A DNA stretch of 64,000 nt, taken from Halorhabdus amylolytica. GTDB taxonomy: Archaea > Halobacteriota > Halobacteria > Halobacteriales > Haloarculaceae. Positions within the stretch are counted from its first letter, which is position 1; every line of letters begins with the position of its first letter. This document shows positions 8,614 through 17,744 of the stretch, in pieces. The stretch spans positions 1 through 64,000 of the forward strand of contig NZ_SPQG01000006.1 in the NCBI RefSeq assembly GCF_004944975.1, written 5' to 3'. The notes under the pieces are model-generated. The model made no database searches and had not been told where the DNA came from. It saw only the letters and a list, made by a program, of their open reading frames with translations. A program made the translations under genes and the position numbers.

Positions 8614-9825
8614 ATGGTCGAAGTACTACTCGTCGTCGGAGTTCTGATCGCTAGCTTCGTCGCGTACAACGTCGGCGGCGCGACGACCGGCCCGGCATTC
8701 GGGCCGGCCGTCGGCGCGGGTGCGATCGGAAAGGTCGCCGCCGCCGGGCTGATGTCGGTAAGTTTCTTCCTGGGTGCGTTCACCATCGGTCGCCGGGTCG
8801 TGGACACGTTGGGACGGGACCTGCTGACCGATCCGGGCGTGTTCACCCTGCCGGTCAGCATCGTCGTCCTCTTTTTCATCGGTGGGGCACTCCTGCTGGG
8901 CAACGTCTCGGGTGCGCCGGCCTCGACGTCGATGACGGCCGTCGGCGCGATCGCCGGCCTGGGGGTCGCCTCGGGGACGCTCGACTGGGCGGTCGTCGGC
9001 GGGATCGTCTCCTGGTGGCTCGCCTCGCCGATACTCGGCTTCTGGATCTCGGCAGTGGTCGGTCGGTACTTCTACCCGCACCTACGACGGTTGATCGCGA
9101 TCGACCAGTCCGACGGGCCGCTCGTAGTCATCGAGTGGCGAGGGGTCCTCCCGCGTCCGGTCGCCGGATCGGGAACGAGTCGCCGGGAACTCCTCGGGAC
9201 GATCGTCCTCGTGGCGATCGGGTGTCTGATGGCCTTCTCCTCGGGGACGAGCAACATCGCCAACGCGGTCGCACCACTGGTAGCCGCGGGCGAACTCGAC
9301 ATGGACGTCGCAATCGTCATCGGGTCAGTAGCGGTGGCGGTCGGGGCGTTCACTATCGCCCGCCGGACGATGGAGACGCTTGGCAACGACATTACGGACC
9401 TGCCGCTGACGGCAGCGATCGTCGTCGCGGTCGTCGCGTCGTCGATCGTCATCGCGTTGTCGGCGGCGCGCATCCCGGCGAGTTTCGTCGTGATCGCGAC
9501 GACGTGCATCGTCGGGCTGGGATGGGGGCGGGCGACCCGCGCCGTCACCCTCGAAGACGCCGTCACCGACGGGGAGGCCCCGCAGGTGTCCGTGGGTGCG
9601 CTGGCCGCTGACGAAGACGAAGCCACCGTCGGAGAGCCGGGCCTGACCGACCCCGACCACCCGGAACCGGAACCGATCGAGGAAGGGGCCGACGACGACA
9701 TCCCGGACGCCTCGGAACTGTTCGATCCGAAAACGACCGGGCGCGTGCTCCTCATGCAGAACATCGTCCCCGTACTCGCGACAGTCGCCTCCGTGGTGAC
9801 GTTCGAACTCGTTTTCGCGCTGTGA
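8614..9825 (+). CDS. Inorganic phosphate permease (PiT family)
   Basis: 403 residues with about ten membrane segments. It has the duplicated PiT signature: YNVGGATTGPAFGPAVG and LLLGNVSGAPASTSMTAVG in the first half, SSGTSNIANAVAPLVAAG in the second, and an acidic cytoplasmic loop near residues 325-375 (DEDEATVGEPG to DDIPDASELF). PiT proteins import phosphate with a cation. I chose ATG 8614, because 21 upstream in-frame residues precede the first membrane helix and are poorly hydrophobic. A DUF47/PhoU-like gene, often next to PiT, lies far away at 51.7-52.4 kb. Confidence 0.9.
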   Translation: MVEVLLVVGVLIASFVAYNVGGATTGPAFGPAVGAGAIGKVAAAGLMSVSFFLGAFTIGRRVVDTLGRDLLTDPGVFTLPVSIVVLFFIGGALLLGNVSGAPASTSMTAVGAIAGLGVASGTLDWAVVGGIVSWWLASPILGFWISAVVGRYFYPHLRRLIAIDQSDGPLVVIEWRGVLPRPVAGSGTSRRELLGTIVLVAIGCLMAFSSGTSNIANAVAPLVAAGELDMDVAIVIGSVAVAVGAFTIARRTMETLGNDITDLPLTAAIVVAVVASSIVIALSAARIPASFVVIATTCIVGLGWGRATRAVTLEDAVTDGEAPQVSVGALAADEDEATVGEPGLTDPDHPEPEPIEEGADDDIPDASELFDPKTTGRVLLMQNIVPVLATVASVVTFELVFAL

Positions 9826-9848
9826 GCGGGCGGTCGATCGGCGACGGC

Positions 9849-12020
9849 TCAGCCCGCCACGTCCAACTGTCGACCGCCGCCCCGGCGGCCGCCGAGCGTG
9901 ACTACCCAGAGGACGGCGAGTCCGAAGAGGTACGCGAGCGAGGCTGGAACCGCCAGCAGTAGCATCGAGAACATTCCGCCCGGCGTCATGAGTGCCGCCA
10001 CGGCGAAGAACGCGAGGACGACCACGCGCCAGCGCTTGTACATGGCCCGATATGGGACGATGCCGCCGCGGTCGAACAACAGCATCGTCACCGGGATCTC
10101 GGCAAGCAGGCCGATCCCGACAGTCGTGAACACGACCAGCCAGCCGAAGCTGTTGATCCGATAGGCGACGACCATGTGCGCTCCCAGGGCGTCGGCGGCC
10201 AGCCAGGAGATCACCGAAGGAGCGACGTACGTGTAGCCGACGTAACTGCCAGCCGTCAGTCCGAGGACGATCGAGCCACCCCAGACGAGCAACACGCGAC
10301 GGTCGCCGGTGACGAAACCGCGTTCCTCCAGGGCCGGCCAGACGTAATATAACACGAGCGGCAGAACGGCCACGATCGCCAGCAACGTCGAGAACTTGAT
10401 CTCGAAGATGAGGTGCTCGACGGGATGTAGTGCGACGATGTCGACGTCTACGGCCATCTCCGGAGGAAGCCGTGAGACGAAGTCGTTGCGGATGTCACCG
10501 ATCCCACCGGAGTAGAGGTACATGAACGACGCGGCCAGGACGGCCCCGAAGACGGCCACGATCCGGAAGGCCTTGGACGTGAGCGAGTCGACGATGAACC
10601 GCAGGTCATAGAGGTACCCGCCGATGTCGTCCTCGGTGGTCTCCTCCTCGGTGAATGCGTCGACGACGCCCGCCGTCGTCTCGGAGACGACGTTCCCGCC
10701 ATCGTCTGTGGCTTCGGCCCCACTCTCGTCGCTCTCGGCCCGCTCGGTCGCCTCGTCGAAGCGTTCGAGGATGAGTTCGGCCTTCTCGGCCTCGCCGTCG
10801 TCCATGGCTCGCTGGGCGTGAGTCAGCGCCTCCTCCTCGGAGAGAGACTCGAACGCCTCGGGCGGCGCGGCCTCGACGCCGGCCCGGTCTAAGTTGTCCA
10901 GGTCGATCGAACTCGGATCGCCCAGCGCCCTGGCGGCCGGCCCGGCCAGTTCGCTGAGTTGCCGGTTGACGATCCGGTAGCCCAGCCAGGCGACGACGAA
11001 GACGGCCACGAGTCCCGCCGCCAGCGCAGATACGAGGTCGTTGTTCAGTCCCGTCAGCTCCCCCAGCGTGGGGACTCCGATGTCGAACGGAAGGACGGCG
11101 AGGCCGTCGTTGAGGGCCGCGATACCGCCGCGAGCGAAGAAGCCGAAGACGACGGCCGCGGCGAGAAGGCCGCCGCCGGCCAGGACGTTCCAGCGGTCAG
11201 CGAGGGCGGCGGTGACGTCGATCCGCTCGCTGGATCGCTTGGCGACGACGACCGTCCGCGTGATCCGGAGGCTGATAGCGTACAGCCCGACCAGCGGCGT
11301 CGCCCACATGAGCTGGGTGAGCGGATCCGGCGGCGTGAACACCGCGCCGCCGGCGTATAGCCCGAGAACGGCGTACTTCCACTTGTCGCGGAAGGTCTCG
11401 TAGGGGACGATCTCGCTGTAAGCGAGGGTGCTCATCACGAGCGGAAGCTGGGCCGCGATGCCGAACGAAAGCGCGAGCAGGAAGACGAATTGTGCCCACT
11501 TGACGATGTGATAGGTCGGCGTCAGCCCGGCGTTGAGCGCGTTGTTCGCCAGGAAGGCGAACATGATCGGGAAGAAGACAGTGTAGGCGTAGAAGATCCC
11601 GCCGACGAACAGGAGTACCATTGCCAGCGCCAGCATGACGAGTTTCCAGCGGGCGATCGGCGTCTGGGGCCACCAGCCCCGGCGTCTGAGGGCGCCCCGC
11701 GAGAAGTAGACGAAAAGCGGGAGGGCCAGCAGGATCCCGACTGCGAGCCCGATCTTCACCTGCAGGAGGATCACGTCGAAGGGCGTGACAGCGATGACGC
11801 GGGTGGCCTCACGGGTCTCGACGCCCATCTGGGAGAACAGATCGGCCTTCAGTCGGTCCCAGACGTACACCCGCAGGAACCAGATCGAGCCGACGAGTCC
11901 GAGCACGAACGCGATGAATACCTTCTGGAGGTCCTTCTGGGCCGATCGAAGCATCGCACCCATGGTCTCCCGGCCGTTGGCGAGCGTGCGGCGGGTCCCA
12001 TCGTCGAGCGCGCCGGACAT
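9849..12020 (-). CDS. tatCt: Twin-arginine translocase subunit TatC, tandem-fused form (TatCt)
   Basis: 723 residues. Two TatC domains lie in tandem, each with about six membrane helices, separated by an acidic linker (around residues 420-490, rich in AEKAELILERFDEATERAES). This is the haloarchaeal TatCt arrangement, needed because these cells export most secreted proteins folded through Tat. Landmarks are LRSAQKDLQKVFIAFVLG in the first domain and EIKFSTLLAIVAVLPLVLYY in the second. The start is ATG 12020. The gene is divergent from tatCo, 106 bases away. Confidence 0.92.
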   Translation of the reverse strand: MSGALDDGTRRTLANGRETMGAMLRSAQKDLQKVFIAFVLGLVGSIWFLRVYVWDRLKADLFSQMGVETREATRVIAVTPFDVILLQVKIGLAVGILLALPLFVYFSRGALRRRGWWPQTPIARWKLVMLALAMVLLFVGGIFYAYTVFFPIMFAFLANNALNAGLTPTYHIVKWAQFVFLLALSFGIAAQLPLVMSTLAYSEIVPYETFRDKWKYAVLGLYAGGAVFTPPDPLTQLMWATPLVGLYAISLRITRTVVVAKRSSERIDVTAALADRWNVLAGGGLLAAAVVFGFFARGGIAALNDGLAVLPFDIGVPTLGELTGLNNDLVSALAAGLVAVFVVAWLGYRIVNRQLSELAGPAARALGDPSSIDLDNLDRAGVEAAPPEAFESLSEEEALTHAQRAMDDGEAEKAELILERFDEATERAESDESGAEATDDGGNVVSETTAGVVDAFTEEETTEDDIGGYLYDLRFIVDSLTSKAFRIVAVFGAVLAASFMYLYSGGIGDIRNDFVSRLPPEMAVDVDIVALHPVEHLIFEIKFSTLLAIVAVLPLVLYYVWPALEERGFVTGDRRVLLVWGGSIVLGLTAGSYVGYTYVAPSVISWLAADALGAHMVVAYRINSFGWLVVFTTVGIGLLAEIPVTMLLFDRGGIVPYRAMYKRWRVVVLAFFAVAALMTPGGMFSMLLLAVPASLAYLFGLAVLWVVTLGGRRGGGRQLDVAG

Positions 12021-12126
12021 GGCGTTCGATGTGGGTAACAGAACCCTCGTTATCAATTTATCCATCGCCCTGCCCGCGTTGGCGAAAAGAAGGCTTACAA
12101 CGGGTGGGGGCTAACTCGCCGGAACG

Positions 12127-14058
12127 ATGACCGACGGCGACGGCTCCGGGAACGGTGATGGGGGCTCCGATCCCCCGAGAGAGGGGTCGGAAGGGGCCGA
12201 CGAACCCGGGGACGGCGTCGCCGACGAACCGACGGACACGAATACCGACACCGGCGAAGAGAGAACTGAACCCGACGATCGGGATCCTGACCGCCCCGCC
12301 GACTCGAACGAGGAGCGACCGGAAGCATTCGAATCCGACGAGCAACGCGAGAGCGGCGACGAGAGAACGGTTCAGGACGACAGCGAAGGAGCAACGAGGG
12401 ACGACGGGCAGAACTCAACCGAAGACCACCGCAGTGAGGGGGACGGTGGAAGGGCAGCCGAAGACGACGACGGAGAAACCGACGAGGAAGGCGGGGATGG
12501 GGAAGCAGGAGACGGGAGAGAGGAAGGGAGCGACGATGCGGACGAGAAGTCGACCCGGAAGAATGCTCCCCGACGGGAGACGGGACCGAGTCTGGTCCCG
12601 GATGCCGAAGGGCCGAGTGAAGAGGGAGCCGCCAGCGCCGAAGGGCGGGCGTATCGCGGTCCCCCCGAGGGAGAGGCTCCGGTCGGAGAGAGTCCTTCAC
12701 TCGAGGAGGCCGGAGAACACGCACCCGACGACGAGGAGATGCCACTGGCGGATCACGTCGAGGAGATGGTGCGTCGGCTGGGTGTCGTCCTCGTGTTGAT
12801 GGCCGGGGTGAGTGCCGTGATATTCCCGTTCGGCGAGCAGATTATCAACGTGATCTGGTACTCGTTCCTGCCGGGCACCTACGAGCTGTGTCCGACGACG
12901 AGTCAGATACCGACCGATCCCGTCGGCGTGATTACCGCCGCGATGGTCGATGTCGGCGCGGGCCCCGGCGTCACGATGGCCGAGGGGGCGACGATCAAAC
13001 CGGCATGTCCCCGCGTCTACCAACCGCTGGCGACTATCTTCGCCCGGTTCAAGGTGGCGACCCTGGCGGGGTTCGTCATCGCACTGCCGGCGTTCGTCTA
13101 CGAGACGTACCTGTTCATGCGTCCCGGCCTCTATCCACGCGAACGCCGGTACTACCTCGCCGCGGTGCCGACCAGCCTGATCCTGGCGACGGTCGGCATC
13201 GCCTTCGCGTACCTGCTCGTGTTGCCGGCGATCTTCACGTACTTCCTGTACTACTCGGAGGGCGCCGCCGACATCGCCTTCGGCCTGACCCAGACCTTCG
13301 ATCTGATGGTCCTGATGATGGGCTTTTTCGCCGCGATCTTCCAGATCCCGCTTTTCATCATGCTCGCGATCATGATGGGCGTCACCTCCCGGCAGTGGCT
13401 GGCCGACCGTCGGCTGCTGTTCTGGGCTGCCTTCGCCGGGATCGCCTTCATCTTCAATCCGGACCCAACGGGGATGGCGCCGTTCATCATCGCCGCGACG
13501 ATGATCGCGCTGTTCGAGGGGACGCTGCTGTTGCTGTCCTGGACGGGTAGCGAGGGACTGCTTCCTTCCCCGGACGCAGTGGCTGCCCACCGACCGTACG
13601 TCTGGGTACTTGCGGGCGTAGCTGGATACCTCGCCAGTGACACACCGGTCCCCGAGGGCTACTACGAACAACTGCCCGGCCTCCTCCGTGGATTCATCGA
13701 AGGGAACGATCTGGTCGGGATGACGCCCCTCGTCGTGGGCGGAGTGCTCATCGCCGTCTACGAACTCGCCGTGTTCGTGTTACGCCGGTATCTCCCCGTG
13801 GGCGCGTGGCGCCGGAAACTGTTCTCCGGTCGGGTGTCGTTGTTCCGCGTCCGAACGCCAGTCTGGATCGTCTCGCTGGTGATCGGCTATCTCGCCAGTC
13901 CGAACCCGTTCCTGCTGGACCGGGCCGGGACTGTCGGGCTCGAACCAATCGAAGCGGCGGCACTGACGGTCGGCCTGATCGTCACTTTCGAAGTTGCCCT
14001 CGTCGTCTGGCGATATCTCCGCCCGGACGAGGACGAGCAGTTACCCCTAGAACGGTGA
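12127..14058 (+). CDS. tatCo: Twin-arginine translocase subunit TatC (TatCo) with long acidic N-terminal extension
   Basis: 643 residues. Residues 1-204 form an extremely acidic, low-complexity extension. The TatC domain starts at about residue 205 with MPLADHVEEMVRRLG, and the conserved FVYETYLFMRPGLYPRERR loop is present. Four more hydrophobic segments follow the usual six, giving about ten in total. It is the substrate-binding core of the Tat translocon with its partner TatCt. Translation could instead start at ATG 12739, but codon use and composition of the extension look genuinely coding. Confidence 0.9.
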   Translation: MTDGDGSGNGDGGSDPPREGSEGADEPGDGVADEPTDTNTDTGEERTEPDDRDPDRPADSNEERPEAFESDEQRESGDERTVQDDSEGATRDDGQNSTEDHRSEGDGGRAAEDDDGETDEEGGDGEAGDGREEGSDDADEKSTRKNAPRRETGPSLVPDAEGPSEEGAASAEGRAYRGPPEGEAPVGESPSLEEAGEHAPDDEEMPLADHVEEMVRRLGVVLVLMAGVSAVIFPFGEQIINVIWYSFLPGTYELCPTTSQIPTDPVGVITAAMVDVGAGPGVTMAEGATIKPACPRVYQPLATIFARFKVATLAGFVIALPAFVYETYLFMRPGLYPRERRYYLAAVPTSLILATVGIAFAYLLVLPAIFTYFLYYSEGAADIAFGLTQTFDLMVLMMGFFAAIFQIPLFIMLAIMMGVTSRQWLADRRLLFWAAFAGIAFIFNPDPTGMAPFIIAATMIALFEGTLLLLSWTGSEGLLPSPDAVAAHRPYVWVLAGVAGYLASDTPVPEGYYEQLPGLLRGFIEGNDLVGMTPLVVGGVLIAVYELAVFVLRRYLPVGAWRRKLFSGRVSLFRVRTPVWIVSLVIGYLASPNPFLLDRAGTVGLEPIEAAALTVGLIVTFEVALVVWRYLRPDEDEQLPLER

Positions 14059-14080
14059 CGCACTCACCGCCGGCTATCAG

Positions 14081-15082
14081 TTACTGATCGCCAGCCGCCG
14101 GGTACTCCGCGGAGAAGACGTCCGTGAGCGCGTCGGAGGACTCGCTACTCGCGGGTCGTTCCTCCCCGCTTGTGGTTTCCGAGACCTCACTACGCTCGAT
14201 CTCGCTACTCGCGGGTCGTTCCTCCCCGCTCGTGGTTTCCGAGGGGTCACTTCCTTCAACCTCGCTGGCCGGGCTGACGCTCCCTGTGCGATACCCTTCG
14301 AGATCGAGAGTAACGTGTTCGAAGCCCAGATCGCCGATGTGTTCACGGGCCGCCCGGACGAACTCGGGATCCAGGGCCGCCTCCAGTTCCTCGGCACCAA
14401 CCTCGATCCGGGCGATGCCGTCGTGATCGCGGACACGGAATTGCTCGAAGCCCCACGTCCGCAGGACACGCTCGGCCTTCTCGATGCGCGTCAGTTTTTC
14501 TTCGGTGACCTCCAGTCCAGTCGGAATGCGCGAGGACAGACAGGCCATCGACGGTTTCTCGGCCACAGAGAGATCGTAGTATTCGGCGATTTCCCGGACC
14601 TCCTCCTTGGTAATGCCGTGTTCGAGCAGGGGCGAGTAAGCGTCGAGTTCGTCGACGGCCTGGAGGCCCGGACGATGACCATCGCCGGGATCAGAGGCGT
14701 TTGTGCCGTCACAGACGGTGCCGATGCCGAGTTCGTGAGCCCGGTCGAACATCGCCGAGAGGCGCATCGACCGGCAGTGATAGCACCGATCGCCGTCGTT
14801 GGCGACGAACTCGTCGCTGTCGAGTTCGGAGAACGTCACCACGTCGTGGCGAATGCCAATCTCCTCGGCGACGCGACCGGCCTCGTCGAGTTCCGCTTCC
14901 GGGAGCGTTTCGCTTCTGGCCGTGCAGGCGACGGCGTCATCGCCCACCGCATCGGCGGCGATGGCGGCGACGACGCTCGAATCGACCCCGCCGGAGAACG
15001 CGATCAAGACACTGTCGCGCTCGGCCAGGTCTGCACGGGCCGCCGCGAGTTTGTCCTCGACGGTCCGCTGGCTTGATTCCAT
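14081..15082 (-). CDS. larE: LarE-type ATP-dependent sacrificial sulfur transferase
   Basis: 333 residues. The PP-loop ATP motif AFSGGVDSSVVAAIA lies near residues 28-42. LarE hallmarks NDGDRCYHCRSMRLSAM and AEKPSMACLSSRIPTG follow. The family makes a sulfur-modified nickel cofactor precursor or related thio-nucleotide. The C-terminal 60 residues hold an in-frame 60-bp tandem duplication (SETTSGEERPASSE twice), unlike the family. larB and larC are not seen nearby, so the substrate here is uncertain. The start is ATG 15082. Confidence 0.88.
   Translation of the reverse strand: MESSQRTVEDKLAAARADLAERDSVLIAFSGGVDSSVVAAIAADAVGDDAVACTARSETLPEAELDEAGRVAEEIGIRHDVVTFSELDSDEFVANDGDRCYHCRSMRLSAMFDRAHELGIGTVCDGTNASDPGDGHRPGLQAVDELDAYSPLLEHGITKEEVREIAEYYDLSVAEKPSMACLSSRIPTGLEVTEEKLTRIEKAERVLRTWGFEQFRVRDHDGIARIEVGAEELEAALDPEFVRAAREHIGDLGFEHVTLDLEGYRTGSVSPASEVEGSDPSETTSGEERPASSEIERSEVSETTSGEERPASSESSDALTDVFSAEYPAAGDQ
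14141..14243. repeat. 60-bp in-frame tandem duplication in larE
   Basis: Copies at 14141-14183 and 14201-14243 (43 bases each, 60-base period) differ at one position. On the minus strand they encode SETTSGEERPASSE twice in the C-terminal tail of LarE. The unit is a multiple of three, so the frame is kept. Confidence 0.85.
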
Positions 15083-15215
15083 CGCCGTGCGGTAGGGATT
15101 GGACGCGCAAAAGCCCGTTGTCCAGGGGACCCAGTCGCTATCGGTGATCGACGTCCGCCCAGTCAGAATCTGCTGGTTACCGAACGATTACCCCGTGACG
15201 TCCCTCAACTCCACT

Positions 15216-16244
15216 ATGGATCTCTCGCTCGTCGACCTCTCGCCGGTCCCCGATAGTGGCACTGCGACCGACGCCTACGAGAACACCGTCGCCGCCGCAC
15301 GGCAGGCCGAAGCACTCGGCTACTCGCGGTTTTGGGTGGCCGAGCACCACGCGATGGCCGATACTCTCGCGGGAACCACCCCCGAAGTGCTGCTGGGTCA
15401 CCTCGCCGCAGAGACCGACACGATCCGACTTGGATCGGGTGCCGTCCTGCTCAACCACTACAGTCCCTACAAGGTCGCGGAAGTGTTCGGCACGCTCGAT
15501 GGACTCGCACCGGGCCGGATCGACGCCGGTCTCGGGCGGGCGAACGGCTCGCCGGCTGCCGACCGCGCCCTCGGGACCGACCGCCGCGTCGAGAACCCCG
15601 ACGAAGATCACCACGAGAAGATCGACGCAGTCATCTCCCACCTTTATGAGGAGTATCCCGACGAACATCCCTACAGCGATCTGGAGATCCCGCGCTCCGG
15701 TGAGAGAACCCCGGTTCCGTGGGTACTCGGTTCGAGTCCGTCCAGCGCGACAATCGCGGGCGAACTCGGCCTGCGATACTGTTTTGCGGCGTTCATCCGG
15801 CCGCAGTTCGCGACGCGTGCCTTCGAGACCTATCGTGAGCACTTCGAGCCCTCGGAACGTGGTGGCGGCCTCGATGAACCCGAGGGGATGGTGGCAGTAA
15901 ACGCGATCGCCGCCGAAACCGACGAGAAGGCAGCGCGCAAGCGGGCAGTGGCCGAAGCGTCCTTCGAGCGAATGGCCCGCGGGGTCGTCGGCTCGACGCC
16001 CTCCGTGGAGGAAGCGATCGACGAACTCGGCGGCGTACCCGAGCCGACGCCAGCCACCCTCGACGCGGGCGAGTGGCCGCGGGCGATCTCGGGGAGCCCG
16101 GAAACCCTCACGGGATTGCTCGACCAACTCGCCGACCGAGTGGGCGTCGGGGAAGTGATGATCCAGCAAGTCGTCTCCGATCACGCCGACGCGTTGCGAT
16201 CCCACGAATTACTGGCAGAGCGCATCGGGCTCACGTCGTCCTGA
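15216..16244 (+). CDS. LLM-class flavin-dependent oxidoreductase
   Basis: 342 residues, bacterial luciferase-like TIM-barrel family. Landmarks are YENTVAAARQAEALGYSRFW, the AEHH motif after VAEHHAM, LGSGAVLLNHYSPYKVAE, and PGRIDAGLGRANGSP. These enzymes use reduced FMN or F420. A large group (MsnO8-like) shares the AEHH and GSGAVLLNHYSP signatures. No partner genes identify the substrate. I chose ATG 15216; the upstream in-frame 39 residues lack similarity to the fold. Confidence 0.88.
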   Translation: MDLSLVDLSPVPDSGTATDAYENTVAAARQAEALGYSRFWVAEHHAMADTLAGTTPEVLLGHLAAETDTIRLGSGAVLLNHYSPYKVAEVFGTLDGLAPGRIDAGLGRANGSPAADRALGTDRRVENPDEDHHEKIDAVISHLYEEYPDEHPYSDLEIPRSGERTPVPWVLGSSPSSATIAGELGLRYCFAAFIRPQFATRAFETYREHFEPSERGGGLDEPEGMVAVNAIAAETDEKAARKRAVAEASFERMARGVVGSTPSVEEAIDELGGVPEPTPATLDAGEWPRAISGSPETLTGLLDQLADRVGVGEVMIQQVVSDHADALRSHELLAERIGLTSS

Positions 16245-16308
16245 ACGGGCACTTCGAGTCCGATCCAGAGAGGGGGGCTTAAAGGAGAGGAAGGACCAAA
16301 AGGACTCA

Positions 16309-17679
16309 ATGGCGACCGACGAGGCGATCGCCCGGGAGGCCTTCGAGACCGCGGCCACGATCATGGTCGTCCTCGACGCCGACGGGGTCGTTCGACGGAT
16401 CAACGACAGGGGGTGTCAGGTGCTGGGCTACGACCGGTCCGAACTGGAAGGGGCGGAGTGGTTCGAGACGATCGTCCCGGACGGCAGCGACGTCGGACTG
16501 ACCGAGGTTCTGGATCGGGTCCGGTCGGGCGAAGAGAGTGACGTCCACGAGAACACGGTCCGGACCAGCGAGGGCGAGATCCGGTGGATCAAGTGGCACG
16601 TCGCCGGACTGCGAGATGACGACGGGACGGTCACGGACCTGCTCGTCTCCGGGTCTGACGTCACCGATCGCGTCGAGACCGAGCGCCGCCTCAGGCGGTA
16701 CGAGCAGGCCATCGAGAGTTCGACGAACCTGCTAGCTGCGATCGACCAGGACTACACGTACGTCCTGACCAACCGGCGCTATCGGGAGTTCTACGGCATC
16801 GAAGGGGCGAGCGCCGACGACCGGTCGGTCGCGGACGTGCTGGATCCCGAGCAGTTTGCGGAGGTCAAGCCCTACATCGACCGGGCACTCGACGGCGAGT
16901 CCCTGGAATACGAGACCGAACGCGTCGATCGTGACGGGAACGAGCGGACCTTTCATGTTCAGTACTTTCCACTGGAAGCCGAGAACGACACGATCCAGGG
17001 GGCAGTGGCGGCCTTACAGGACGTCACCGACCGAAAAGAGCGATCCAAACAGCTCCGCCGGGAGGTCGAGCGCCTAGAGGAGTTCGCGAGTGTCATCTCC
17101 CATGACCTGCGCAACCCGCTGAACGTCGCCCAGGGGCGACTGGCGCTGTTGTCCGAGGAGATCGACAGCGATCACATCGAGCCGATAGACCGGTCGCTGG
17201 AACGGATGGAGGTGATCATCGAGGACACGCTGACCCTTGCCAGACAGGGTAAGACGGTCGGCGAAACCGAGTCGGTGGCGGTCGCGGACGTGATCGGGCA
17301 GTGCTGGGTGTCGGTGGCGACCGGCGAGGCGGCCCTGTCCTTCGACGAGCGGTTCACGATCTGGGCCGACCGTGATCGCCTGCGACACGTCTTCGAGAAC
17401 CTGTTCCGGAACGCGGTCACTCACGGCGGCCCGAACGTCACCGTCCGGATCGGTCGGACCGACGGCGGGTTCTACGTCGAGGACGACGGCCCAGGGATCC
17501 CGGACGGCGACCGGGAGTCGATCTTCGAACCGGGCTATACGACGGTCGAGAGTGGGACCGGGTTCGGGTTGACGATCGTCCGGGGGATCGCCGAGGCTCA
17601 CGGCTGGACGGTGACGGCGACCGCCGGGACCGAGGGGGGCGCGCGCTTCGAGTTCGACGACGTCGACATCGTGGCCTGA
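16309..17679 (+). CDS. Two-PAS-domain sensor histidine kinase
   Basis: 456 residues. Two PAS domains (about 1-120 and 125-245) precede a HisKA dimer helix with the phospho-acceptor His265 in FASVISHDLRNPLNVAQG. A HATPase domain follows, with N box LFRNAVTHGG, G1 DDGPGIPDGD and G2 GTGFGLTIVRG. No membrane helix is seen, so it is a soluble sensor. No response regulator gene adjoins it, as is common in haloarchaea. The next gene is the MutS-like protein, 65 bases downstream. Confidence 0.92.
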   Translation: MATDEAIAREAFETAATIMVVLDADGVVRRINDRGCQVLGYDRSELEGAEWFETIVPDGSDVGLTEVLDRVRSGEESDVHENTVRTSEGEIRWIKWHVAGLRDDDGTVTDLLVSGSDVTDRVETERRLRRYEQAIESSTNLLAAIDQDYTYVLTNRRYREFYGIEGASADDRSVADVLDPEQFAEVKPYIDRALDGESLEYETERVDRDGNERTFHVQYFPLEAENDTIQGAVAALQDVTDRKERSKQLRREVERLEEFASVISHDLRNPLNVAQGRLALLSEEIDSDHIEPIDRSLERMEVIIEDTLTLARQGKTVGETESVAVADVIGQCWVSVATGEAALSFDERFTIWADRDRLRHVFENLFRNAVTHGGPNVTVRIGRTDGGFYVEDDGPGIPDGDRESIFEPGYTTVESGTGFGLTIVRGIAEAHGWTVTATAGTEGGARFEFDDVDIVA

Positions 17680-17744
17680 TCGATCCGGACCGGGCGCCGG
17701 CGGGCCGGGAGGTTTTTTCTCACGGGGCGTCGAGAGGTCAGTAG

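Noticed and set aside
14081-15082. larE as an NAD or 7-cyano-7-deazaguanine synthase
   Set aside because: It shares the PP-loop, but the RCYHC and MACLSSRIPTG motifs fit LarE rather than NadE or QueC.
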